From: Bdellovibrionales bacterium
Lineage (GTDB): Bacteria; Bdellovibrionota; Bdellovibrionia; Bdellovibrionales; UBA1609
Reading direction: 5' to 3'
Length of the DNA: 7,060 nucleotides
NCBI GenBank assembly: GCA_026713205.1
Contig: JAPOOY010000065.1
Location: 1 to 7,060 of the forward strand
Below are positions 1 to 6,084 of this stretch, piece by piece. The notes beneath the pieces were generated by a model. It made no database searches, was not told the DNA's origin, and worked only from the letters and a program-made list of their open reading frames with translations. Every line of letters begins with the position of its first letter. The stretch's first letter is position 1. A program made the translations under genes and the position numbers.

Positions 1-910
1 CCATATGATCAAATCGGCTGGGAAAGCGAATGTAATCATTCATTTTACGAATACTATCCAGAGAAAAATGAAAGATAACAGCCTTAAACTTTTCCCATAA
101 ATGAAATAAATGATCCGGCATTTCCACTCCATTGCTGTTGTATCTAAGTTCAATATTTCCCGCATATCCCATATCTATACATTTTTCCAAAAGCTCGTAA
201 TGTTCGGGAATAATAGTGCTTTCCCCTCCGGCAAAATAAATTTGCTTCATATGAGGAATTTGATCTAACAGCTGACTCCAAAAAGCCTTATTGTTTTTAT
301 GCCAGTTATAGGAGGCTCCATCATTTCGCCCCTGATTGGGCCACTGCATACTTTCCTTTAAATCCGGATTTTTTATTTGTGAATAGAGATTCTTCCAATC
401 CCGGACCCAGAGAGAACTATCATGGGGAGAACACATGACACACTTTAAATTACATTTTGAACCCAAACGCAAATCCACATAATAGATTCTCTCGGGAATT
501 GATCCATCCTCCTTGGTCTCCTCAAGAAGTTGTTTTGTATCCAGGCGCTTCATCCACAGACGATTCTCCCATATTCTTTTTGATTGATAACCCGCCTTTT
601 CCTCTTTAAAACACTTGTTACAGGAAGGAGGAACCTCCCCCCTTAGCATCTGTTTCCGAATGGTCCGCATATAAGAGCCGTTCCAGGCCGTTTTGAGATC
701 TGTATGATTAAAGTTTGCAGGGCGGCCATCCTCGTTTTTTAATATCCCTATTTCCCCTCCATGTTTTTTATCACTAAATTCCCCCACACTGGAGGCATTG
801 GAAGTGCAACAAAGCCTCATATGTCCATTAGGTCGTGTGGAAAGATGAATCCAGGGAAGAATACAAAAAGTGGAACTGATTGCCTGAGAATGTGTTGGAG
901 AAGCCTTCAC
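1..910 (-). CDS. SPASM/twitch-domain radical SAM protein, 5' part (3' end outside window)
   Basis: The minus-strand frame is open from a UAG at 928-926 to the left edge and reads about 303 residues of a radical SAM enzyme of the twitch-domain type. An N-terminal FCILPWIHL block and an MRLCC pair open the protein. A CNKC segment with a following EE-x-AG lies near residue 100. The radical SAM cluster motif CNLKCVMC (C-x3-C-x2-C, bases 454-431, near residue 153) follows, and then FAGGES, the glycine-rich SAM-contacting strand. Such enzymes cleave S-adenosylmethionine reductively through a 4Fe-4S cluster; the substrate cannot be told from sequence. No ATG precedes the conserved FCILPW block, so I chose GTG at 910-908; CTG at 919 is an alternative. 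The start is uncertain, but the family call is firm. The gene follows the DivIVA-like gene but probably has its own promoter. Confidence 0.85.
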   Translation of the reverse strand, partial: MKASPTHSQAISSTFCILPWIHLSTRPNGHMRLCCTSNASSVGEFSDKKHGGEIGILKNEDGRPANFNHTDLKTAWNGSYMRTIRKQMLRGEVPPSCNKCFKEEKAGYQSKRIWENRLWMKRLDTKQLLEETKEDGSIPERIYYVDLRLGSKCNLKCVMCSPHDSSLWVRDWKNLYSQIKNPDLKESMQWPNQGRNDGASYNWHKNNKAFWSQLLDQIPHMKQIYFAGGESTIIPEHYELLEKCIDMGYAGNIELRYNSNGVEMPDHLFHLWEKFKAVIFHFSLDSIRKMNDYIRFPSRFDHM

Positions 911-917
911 TGCTTCC

Positions 918-946
918 AGTATAACCTAAACTTGATGAGTTTTAAA
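918..946 (-). promoter_or_regulatory. Candidate promoter of the radical SAM gene
   Basis: On the minus strand TTTAAA (946-941) and TATACT (923-918) are separated by exactly 17 bp. The predicted start of transcription would fall almost on the GTG start codon chosen for the radical SAM gene, implying a very short or absent leader. Only the hexamer match and spacing support this. Confidence 0.3.
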
Positions 947-965
947 ACAGATGATTAGGAAAAAT

Positions 966-1091
966 TCAAAATAGATCTTTTTCCAGAGATTGAAGGGACT
1001 GTTTAAGAGTTTCTAAAGAGTCAGCCGCTTCCTCTTCGGGAAAATCCAAGGGAGCTGTTTCCGACACCTTTTCCTCTTCTTCCCCTTTTTT
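966..1091 (-). pseudogene. In-frame acidic C-terminal continuation of the DivIVA-like gene beyond UAA
   Basis: Directly after the UAA at 1094-1092, the same frame stays open for 41 codons and ends at UGA (968-966). It starts KKGEEEEKVSE and ends in an amphipathic DSLETLKQSLQSLEKDLF. Composition (Glu-rich, then a short helix) continues the tail of the preceding protein without a break. The UAA lies between runs of six and eight A on the coding strand, a context prone to point change or slippage. Readings: a recent nonsense mutation that removed the tail, leaky termination, polymerase slippage, or chance. An open stretch of 41 codons is not improbable by itself; the composition is what suggests past or present coding. 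Confidence 0.45.
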
Positions 1092-1688
1092 TTATAATTT
1101 TTTATATTCTTTTTCTTTTGTTTTTTCCTTGGTCATCTCTTCCGCCTCTTCCGGAGAGGAAAGTTTCTCGTCTTCAACAGAGGTATCCACAGATGATTTC
1201 TCTTCCGGAAATTCACCCCCTTCCGGCAAAGAAAGAGAAAATAAAGGAGTCTGCTCTAACAGATCCATTTGACTTTGAAGAGAAGCTTTTAAACTGCTTT
1301 TAAACTGAAGGTGAAGCCGTTTTAAACTGGCGATATCATTGTAAACACTTTGAAGAGAACTACGGGCCTGCCGAATGAGAGCTTCCGATTTATCATTAGC
1401 CCTGGCAATGATAAGCTGGCTTTTTTGCTCCGTATCTTTTTGAATCTTATCAGCAATCTCCTGGGCGGAGACAATAGATCGTTTTAAGAGCTGCTCCCGA
1501 TCCCTATAATCCTGAATCCTTTCCTCCAGTTCCTTAATACGCTGATTTTGCTTTTCCACAAGCACATTCAAATGACGGATATCCTCGGCCAGAACATGGA
1601 GAAAATCCCTCACTTCAAACTCATTCAATCCACCAAATATTTTTTTGGAAAAATGCTTTGAAATAATATTATCTTTGGAAAGCGCCAA
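1092..1688 (-). CDS. DivIVA-domain coiled-coil protein
   Basis: A 198-residue protein with the layout of DivIVA/GpsB-like scaffolds. The N-terminal segment (residues about 8-35, with HFSKKIFGG and EFEVRDFL) matches the DivIVA lipid-binding module, in which F-S-K/R-x-hydrophobic-x-G-x-x-x-x-E-V-x-x-FL is typical. A long heptad-rich coiled coil (about 38-145) follows, then an acidic Ser/Glu/Lys tail (about 155-198). No membrane segment or signal peptide is visible. The family marks curved membrane and recruits division or polarity proteins. TTG at 1688-1686 is chosen because a GGGGGAG ribosome site lies just upstream and the DivIVA module begins within ten residues. After the UAA (1094-1092) the same frame continues for 41 acidic codons to a UGA at 968-966, so the native protein may be about 240 residues (separate entry). 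The gene is separated from nuoI by 303 bp and has its own candidate promoter, so functional linkage to complex I is not implied. Confidence 0.8.
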   Translation of the reverse strand: MALSKDNIISKHFSKKIFGGLNEFEVRDFLHVLAEDIRHLNVLVEKQNQRIKELEERIQDYRDREQLLKRSIVSAQEIADKIQKDTEQKSQLIIARANDKSEALIRQARSSLQSVYNDIASLKRLHLQFKSSLKASLQSQMDLLEQTPLFSLSLPEGGEFPEEKSSVDTSVEDEKLSSPEEAEEMTKEKTKEKEYKKL

Positions 1689-1691
1689 TAC

Positions 1692-1749
1692 TCCCCCTCT
1701 TTAAAGTAAACACTACAGGAATTATCAAAAAAAAGATAGAATTTTGCAA
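1692..1749 (-). promoter_or_regulatory. Candidate promoter and ribosome site of the DivIVA-like gene
   Basis: On the minus strand TTGCAA (1749-1744) and GATAAT (1726-1721) lie exactly 17 bp apart, a good sigma-70-type match. Transcription would begin near 1714, leaving a leader of about 25 nt that contains the GAGGGGGAG ribosome site just before the TTG start at 1688. The spacer includes a run of eight T. This is the best-matching promoter in the window. Confidence 0.5.
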
Positions 1750-1865
1750 CGCGTTATTCTTTTATGCCGATCAGATTTAAATTCTCAGACAAGAGATAAG
1801 TTTCCCTTTATAAGAAGTACATATACTCCTCCGGTTTGAAAATTTTCGATTCTTCAGATGAAAGA

Positions 1866-1970
1866 AAGATGACACCCTCTATTTTTGAATGACAGGGAAT
1901 CCCAAAAGCCCCCTATGGATGACCATTTAGTCAAATAAAAACTTCAGAGCTGGAAAATAGAGGGTTTCTC
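1866..1970. repeat. Long stem-loop between nuoI and the DivIVA-like gene (element D)
   Basis: A perfect 12-bp inverted repeat (ACCCTCTATTTT at 1874-1885 with its complement at 1954-1965) encloses a 68-nt loop; AGAAA just outside can pair with TTTCT after a 6-nt bulge. The loop holds GACAGG near its start and GTCAAA-N4-AACT near its end, both spaced much as in the shared-core elements at 2615-2713, 6636-6770 and 6954-7060, but its centre differs. It could be a diverged member of that family or an unrelated hairpin. It starts about 20 nt past the nuoI stop, so it might also protect or end that transcript; no U-tract follows on the minus strand. Confidence 0.5.
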
Positions 1971-1991
1971 TAAAAATGCAGGAGGGAAAGA

Positions 1992-2513
1992 TCATAAACC
2001 CGCTTTGATGCGTTCTTTATCATCTACACGACTAAGCACGCCCTTCCCAAGCCCTTTTCGGTAAGCCAGATGTTTAATGTCATACACAAAGCTGGAACCA
2101 CTCAATCCCGGGGTTTGCCATTCCGGGCCCATACGAATGGCGTCCACCGGACAGGCCTCCTCGCAAAAGCCACAAAAAACACACCGAAGCATATCAATTT
2201 CATAGGAGATAGGATATTTTTCCACTTCCGGATCTTCGCTTTCCCCGGCGGTAATTTTAATACAATGCGCGGGGCAATTGGTGGCGCAAAAAATACAGGC
2301 TGTACAACGAAGATTGCCATCTTTTTTAACCGTTAAAATATGATTCCCCTTAAACCGGGGGCCATACTGATAATGTTCCTCCGGATAATTTAAAGTGATC
2401 CTCCGTTTTTTAAACAGTAAATTGATAAAAAACCGCTTAAGAGTAAATCCCATACCCTTGAGAATAGCCGGTAAATACCATATTTTGTCCGGATTTAAAC
2501 GCTTAACAACCAT
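1992..2513 (-). CDS. nuoI: NADH-quinone oxidoreductase subunit I (NuoI)
   Basis: A 173-residue 8Fe ferredoxin-like subunit of complex I that carries clusters N6a and N6b and passes electrons from NuoG/NuoB to the quinone site. Two 4Fe-4S motifs are visible: Cys70-x2-Cys73-x2-Cys76-x3-Cys80-Pro and Cys111-x2-Cys114-x2-Cys117-x3-Cys121-Pro. In a few relatives the first motif's Cys spacing is followed by PAQ or PAE; here it is PAH with an extra Cys84. The N-terminal amphipathic segment (about 11-34) and the NYPEE and YGPRFKG blocks are standard for NuoI. Length is normal for the family. The ATG at 2513 is preceded by only a weak AAGG about 13 nt upstream. The stop is UGA. Its usual upstream neighbour nuoH is absent: nuoG lies 284 bp away with a repeat element between, so nuoI may be transcribed separately. 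Confidence 0.95.
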   Translation of the reverse strand: MVVKRLNPDKIWYLPAILKGMGFTLKRFFINLLFKKRRITLNYPEEHYQYGPRFKGNHILTVKKDGNLRCTACIFCATNCPAHCIKITAGESEDPEVEKYPISYEIDMLRCVFCGFCEEACPVDAIRMGPEWQTPGLSGSSFVYDIKHLAYRKGLGKGVLSRVDDKERIKAGL

Positions 2514-2614
2514 AATATTTTTTCCCTTAAAGAGACTATTTTATTTAAATGTCTCATTTATCTTAACATACTTCTCTCATTTAAATTTTGAGACTTTCTA
2601 TTAAGCATAATACC

Positions 2615-2713
2615 AGAGAAACAAGCCCAAAAATTCAGACAGGCGTTTTGCCACAGAGCGACTTGCAGCCGCTTCCATGTCAAAGCCGAACTCACTTTTG
2701 GACCTGTTTCTCT
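2615..2713. repeat. Shared-core stem-loop, copy C, between nuoG and nuoI
   Basis: Outer arms at 2615-2632 and 2696-2713 pair over 18 positions with two A-C mismatches. The loop contains the 52-nt core (2643-2694) also found at 6693-6744 and 6986-7037, with 47 of 52 bases identical to the last. The arm sequence is unrelated to those of the other two copies. Inside the core, GTTTTG can pair with CAAAGC and GCGACT pairs imperfectly with AGCCGC, giving a nested hairpin. It fills the gap where nuoH would be expected. Confidence 0.8.
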
Positions 2714-2797
2714 CATGAAGTGAATACATTTTCTTCTCCTCTGAAAAATCTAAAACTCACACTTCTCTCCAAAAACCTGATGTTGCTTTTAATCACT

Positions 2798-4312
2798 TTA
2801 CCACAGTTTTTCCTTTCGGGATAAAAATTGATTGTGTTTAAAATAAGGTTCATAAAGTGGCTTTTTCACTTCCTCTCCTTTTAAAACCTCTGTCACCTCC
2901 AAAAGAGATAAAGCTTCAGATATAACAGACTGAACTTTAGAGATTTTTTGTTTCAAACCCTTTTCATTCTGAAAGGTCCCGCTTTTTTCAAAAAATGACT
3001 TCACGGGAATTTGCCAAAATCCAACATTGGGAGACAAGAATTTATTGGGCCCGGGAGCCATCCATACCACTTTTTTGGAACGGGCGAAAAAGACTGTTTT
3101 TTCTTCTAAATCAGAAAAGAATTCCGGATTTTCCGGTCCGACAATAAATAGGATCTCAGGGGCTTGAGCGGATTTTTCCAGCTCTTCAAGAGATTTTATA
3201 TCAGAGAAAATCTCTTTTAATCCAGCTGTATTAGGATTTCGATCCCCCCTAAGAAGTAAACCATCAAAATCCTCTCCTTTCTTTTTAGAGGATTCCCAAT
3301 GATAAAAAATCGCCGTTTTAAAAAAATCTTTTAAGGCTTGATATTCTTCAATAGTGTATTGACCTGTTAACACCACCGCCTGAGAGGATAAAGATTCCAA
3401 TTCCTTTGCAATACTCTTTAGAGCTTCCAATGATGTAAAAAATGTCCAACTTTCCCCCTGGCCTTTTTGCGCCTTGCTTAAGCGTTTTTCGCGACGGACA
3501 TTTCTATAAAGTCCTCTTCCCGTATCACACATCCAGTGACCATTCACTTCCGAATTGTACCGGGGACGAACTCTCCAGGGACCTTCCTCATTATAGTCCA
3601 CATAGATATTGCAGCCGGTGGAACACCCCGTACATACGCTTTCCGCTGTTTTCAAATACCAAACTCGTTGTTGAAAGCGAAATTCTTTTGAAGTTAAAGC
3701 TCCCACGGGACAAATATCCACTGTGTTTAAGGCGTAGTCATTTTCCAGCGGTTTATCCTTAAAAATACCAATTTCACTCCGATCCCCCCGATTAAAAATG
3801 CCCAGTTCATGAGTCTTTGTCACTTCTTCCGTAAAACGAACACAACGGGAACATAAAATACAGCGCTCCGTATCCAAAACAATTTTGGATCCTAAATCCA
3901 CCACTTTTCTCTTTTTGACTTTAGGTTCCGCCATGGCCGGACGATAGGTTCCAAATTTCATATACTGATCCTGAAGGGAACACTCTCCCGCCTGATCACA
4001 AATAGGACAATCCAGAGGGTGATTGATTAAATGGAACTCCAAACCCCACCGCACGGCCTCTTTCACCTGATCCGATTGATTGGTAATTACCATACCCTCC
4101 TGAACTTCCGTGTTACAGGCAATTTGAAGTTTATTCATCCCTTCAATCTCCACCATACAAAGACGACAAACTCCGGCCACACTCAGTCCCGGATGCCAGC
4201 AATAATGAGCAATATCTTTTTTGAGTTTTTGAAAGGCCTGAATGACTGTGGTTCCTTTGGAAACCTCAACTTCCATTCCATTGATTTTGCATTTTACAGT
4301 TTTCTCAGACAT
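2798..4312 (-). CDS. nuoG: NADH-quinone oxidoreductase subunit G (NuoG), short form
   Basis: A 504-residue electron-wire subunit of complex I. Order of domains: 2Fe-2S ferredoxin fold with Cys38, Cys49, Cys52, Cys66 (N1b); His98-x3-Cys102-x2-Cys105-x5-Cys111 (N5); Cys151-x2-Cys154-x2-Cys157 with Cys201-Pro (N4); and Cys227-x2-Cys230-x3-Cys234 with Cys262, the extra N7-type cluster kept in some bacteria. The molybdopterin-oxidoreductase-like C-terminal domain, from about 270, is much reduced and poorly conserved; many NuoG proteins run to 650-900 residues. The reading frame ends cleanly at UAA with multiple stops after it, so this looks like a genuinely short form, although loss of a C-terminus cannot be excluded. 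The ATG at 4312 has a GAGGA ribosome site seven bases upstream. It is separated from nuoF by 363 bp of hairpin-rich sequence and from nuoI by 284 bp; the usual tight nuo operon spacing is missing. Confidence 0.93.
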   Translation of the reverse strand: MSEKTVKCKINGMEVEVSKGTTVIQAFQKLKKDIAHYCWHPGLSVAGVCRLCMVEIEGMNKLQIACNTEVQEGMVITNQSDQVKEAVRWGLEFHLINHPLDCPICDQAGECSLQDQYMKFGTYRPAMAEPKVKKRKVVDLGSKIVLDTERCILCSRCVRFTEEVTKTHELGIFNRGDRSEIGIFKDKPLENDYALNTVDICPVGALTSKEFRFQQRVWYLKTAESVCTGCSTGCNIYVDYNEEGPWRVRPRYNSEVNGHWMCDTGRGLYRNVRREKRLSKAQKGQGESWTFFTSLEALKSIAKELESLSSQAVVLTGQYTIEEYQALKDFFKTAIFYHWESSKKKGEDFDGLLLRGDRNPNTAGLKEIFSDIKSLEELEKSAQAPEILFIVGPENPEFFSDLEEKTVFFARSKKVVWMAPGPNKFLSPNVGFWQIPVKSFFEKSGTFQNEKGLKQKISKVQSVISEALSLLEVTEVLKGEEVKKPLYEPYFKHNQFLSRKEKLW

Positions 4313-4346
4313 GATTTTTCCTCATAAGATTCTTCCTTAAAATTTA

Positions 4347-4369
4347 AATATACCAACCGTGTTTGAAAA
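4347..4369 (-). promoter_or_regulatory. Candidate extended -10 promoter of nuoG
   Basis: On the minus strand TTGGTATATT gives an extended -10 (TG-N-TATATT at 4352-4347) about 35 bp before the nuoG start; no good -35 is present. The sequence just upstream, AAACACGGTTGGTATA, recurs almost exactly as AAACACGATTGGTATA at 4537-4522, so the match may belong to a repeat rather than to a promoter. Confidence 0.3.
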
Positions 4370-4403
4370 TTCACACATTAAAATTTAAAATGAGGCTGCT
4401 TGC

Positions 4404-4507
4404 CATTTTTAGAAAAAATCTCTATTTTTTCAGGCAGACCATCCTGGCTGTCGGTAAGTTCCCCAGACTTCCCGACCATTTAAAAATAGAAAGTCTTTCT
4501 AAAAATG
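4404..4507. repeat. Long cloverleaf-like stem-loop in the nuoF-nuoG gap (element E)
   Basis: Arms of 26 nt at 4404-4429 and 4482-4507 are complementary at 23 of 26 positions. The 52-nt loop holds two further hairpins: CAG-CCA/TGG-CTG around 4435-4450, and GTCGG-AAGT/ACTT-CCGAC at 4450-4476, so the whole can fold as a three-arm structure. Its loop does not match the 52-nt core of the other elements. It lies downstream of nuoF and upstream of nuoG. Confidence 0.65.
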
Positions 4508-4523
4508 ACAAATGTCATTTTTA
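4500..4523. repeat. Perfect 11-bp palindrome bridging elements E and F
   Basis: TAAAAATGACA, two A, then TGTCATTTTTA: a perfect inverted repeat with a 2-nt centre. It overlaps the last bases of element E's right arm and the first of element F's left arm. It could be a protein-binding operator or a structural linker; nothing distinguishes these. Confidence 0.5.
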
Positions 4524-4611
4524 TACCAATCGTGTTTTAGTTTTCCGTTTTCTTATCCCAGCTTTAGAGATGTCATGAACAAAACCGGAAATCTCAAACA
4601 CGCGGTATAAA
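4520..4611. repeat. Long stem-loop in the nuoF-nuoG gap (element F)
   Basis: Arms at 4520-4551 and 4579-4611 pair over about 27 positions with small interruptions; blocks TTTATACC, CGTGTTT, TTTCCG and TTTT each have an exact complement in order. The arm sequence itself recurs singly at about 4349-4370, 6900-6920 and 1832-1850, so this element looks like two inverted copies of a short dispersed repeat. It follows nuoF by 64 bp. No U-run follows the stem on the minus strand, so a simple intrinsic terminator is unlikely. Confidence 0.6.
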
Positions 4612-4675
4612 TAACCTATCTTCAAACAGGATCGGTAAGACCTTCAATCATTACCCTGAACAATTATAACCCTTT

Positions 4676-5050
4676 TTAGCTCCCTGTACTTGTGGCGGGT
4701 GATTTTAAAACTCCCTCATAAAAACACTTTTCAAATTCATCACGAAACTTTCTTACAAAGCTGATAGCCGGCATGGCCGCGGCATCAGATAAAGCACAGA
4801 TAGTCCGGCCCATCATATTTTGCGCCACACTCTGAATGAGATCCCAGTCGCTTATAAATCCTTCTCCCTGACGCGCTCTTCGGACAATTTTGCTGAGCCA
4901 TCCTGTCCCCTCCCGACAGGGAGTGCACTGTCCACAGGATTCGTGATGATAAAAATCCAAAATAACAGACAAAATATCCACCATGGAACGGGAATCATCC
5001 ATGACGATCACTCCTCCCGAGCCTAAAAAAGTCCCTAACCGGTTAAGGGA
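4676..5050 (-). CDS. nuoF: NuoF C-terminal 4Fe-4S domain, downstream of in-frame amber codon
   Basis: This is the remaining 124 codons of nuoF, in the same frame as the upstream part and separated from it only by UAG (5053-5051). It begins SLNRLGTFLGSGGVIVMDD, the normal NuoF sequence after the MDY motif, and carries the ligands of cluster N3: Cys39-x2-Cys42-x2-Cys45 (ESCGQCTPCREG) and Cys85 (GRTICAL), counted from the first codon after UAG. The end of the protein is intact, closing with UAA. The N3 cluster is the first acceptor from FMN, so the upstream part alone should not deliver electrons to the chain. Independent synthesis is conceivable: GGGAGGA lies nine bases before an ATG at 5002-5000, and a GTG is at 5011. 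That ribosome site is encoded by the conserved Gly-Ser-Gly-Gly and may be accidental. Upstream and downstream parts total 426 positions, the usual NuoF length. Confidence 0.85.
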   Translation of the reverse strand, partial: SLNRLGTFLGSGGVIVMDDSRSMVDILSVILDFYHHESCGQCTPCREGTGWLSKIVRRARQGEGFISDWDLIQSVAQNMMGRTICALSDAAAMPAISFVRKFRDEFEKCFYEGVLKSPATSTGS

Positions 5051-5052
5051 CT
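5025..5052 (-). terminator. Terminator-like hairpin starting at the nuoF amber codon
   Basis: On the minus strand, AGTCCCTTAACC (5052-5041) pairs with GGTTAGGGACT (5040-5030) with one bulged base, and six U follow at once (5030-5025). Stem, tight GC-rich base and U-tract make a canonical intrinsic terminator shape, and the last two bases of the UAG form its first pairs. The same bases also encode normal NuoF residues (SLNRLGTF), so the structure may be incidental. The fold is read by eye; the free energy was not computed. Confidence 0.5.
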
Positions 5053-5956
5053 AATAATCCATGCGAGCCATTTCACACTCTTCCGCTGTTAAGACAGGAA
5101 CGGAGGAACCTCCAGGGATAACAGCTTTAAGACGATGTCCTGGCTTTAACCCCCCTCCCAACTGATAAATTAAATCCTTTAGAGGATACCCTAAAGGCAC
5201 TTCATAATTTCCCGGGATGAGGACATCTCCACTGAGGGAAAAAATCTTTGTTCCGGGGGAGCGATCTGTTCCCAGGGAACGATAAGCTTTAGCTCCATCC
5301 TGGATAATGGGCACTACCGCCGCCAAAGTTTCCACATTATTAACAATTGTGGGTTTTCCCAAATATCCTTTTACAGCGGGAAAGGGAGGTTTTAACTTAG
5401 GCTGGCCTTTCTTACCCTCCAGAGAAGATATGAGACCTGTTTCCTCTCCACAAATATAGGCTCCAGCCCCTAAATAAGTATCTATTTCATGATGAAATCC
5501 CGTACCCATAATATTTTTTCCGATAAAACCATCCTGTCGGGCCTCATCCAATGCTTTTTGTATAATCCGGTAGCTTTTTTGATACTCTCCACGAATGTAA
5601 ATATAGGATTTATGAGACTGAATAGCCCAAGCGGAAATGAGCATTCCCTCAATAAGCTGATGGGGCGCCCGCTCCATCATCATCCGATCTTTAAAAGTCC
5701 CCGGTTCCCCTTCATCCGCATTACAGAGGAGATAGCGTGGTTCCTTATTATCAGGAAGAAAACTCCATTTCACTCCTGTGGGAAAGCCCGCTCCCCCACG
5801 GCCCCGAAGTCCTGACTCCTTAACTTCATTAACAACAGCTTCAGGTTTTAAGGATAAAGCTTTTTTCAGAGTTTGATACCCTCCCCGTTTTTGGTAACCG
5901 GAAAGGTTTTTATAATCCTCACGGTGATAATGTTCTGTTAAAAGTTTATGTTCCAC
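5051..5956 (-). CDS. nuoF: NADH-quinone oxidoreductase subunit F (NuoF), N-terminal part ending at in-frame amber
   Basis: NuoF binds NADH and FMN at the tip of complex I. This part holds 301 residues: [10 protein letters not shown] at about 52-61 and [13 protein letters not shown] at about 79-91 (NADH/FMN site), [11 protein letters not shown] at about 163-173, the [11 protein letters not shown] block, and the SLBB-like domain ending in GGSS. It stops at UAG (5053-5051) directly after MARMDY, where relatives usually have Asp or Glu in MDY-D/E-SL. The frame then continues into the rest of NuoF (separate entry). I chose GTG at 5956, five bases after GGGAGG and just before the conserved KLLTEHY; a TTG at 6058 would add 34 residues unlike the family and lacks a ribosome site. 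The nuoE stop lies 128 bp upstream, so the two are probably cotranscribed. Either the gene is freshly broken, or the amber is read through. Confidence 0.9.
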   Translation of the reverse strand: MEHKLLTEHYHREDYKNLSGYQKRGGYQTLKKALSLKPEAVVNEVKESGLRGRGGAGFPTGVKWSFLPDNKEPRYLLCNADEGEPGTFKDRMMMERAPHQLIEGMLISAWAIQSHKSYIYIRGEYQKSYRIIQKALDEARQDGFIGKNIMGTGFHHEIDTYLGAGAYICGEETGLISSLEGKKGQPKLKPPFPAVKGYLGKPTIVNNVETLAAVVPIIQDGAKAYRSLGTDRSPGTKIFSLSGDVLIPGNYEVPLGYPLKDLIYQLGGGLKPGHRLKAVIPGGSSVPVLTAEECEMARMDY

Positions 5957-6084
5957 CACCACCTCCCTCTCCAAAAGAGAGTTTTCTTTATAACAAATTT
6001 TAGGAGATATGCCAAAATTCCAAGGAAAAGTACAAACCACATAAATCCTGAAACTCAATCCAAAAAAGCCTATTAATGGATTTC

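Noticed and set aside
761..958. Small plus-strand protein of 65 residues
   Set aside because: It overlaps the radical SAM gene on the other strand, shows no family features, and is explained as its shadow.
2588..2824. Small plus-strand protein in the nuoG-nuoI gap
   Set aside because: It mostly translates the repeat element and overlaps the nuoG end; composition is not protein-like and no ribosome site is seen.
3442..3762. Plus-strand frame of 106 residues within nuoG
   Set aside because: It lies opposite the conserved Fe-S region of nuoG and has no recognisable features or ribosome site.
4363..4578. Small plus-strand protein of 71 residues in the nuoF-nuoG gap
   Set aside because: It translates the arms of two palindromes; the repeats explain the open frame better than coding does.
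5051..5053. Genome-wide UAG reassignment or pyrrolysine decoding
   Set aside because: Only one in-frame UAG is seen, at a position that is not a special residue in NuoF, and no pyl gene is in the window; too little to claim recoding.
5957..6058. Longer NuoF N-terminus from TTG at 6058
   Set aside because: The 34 extra residues do not resemble NuoF, there is no ribosome site before the TTG, and a strong one precedes the GTG at 5956.
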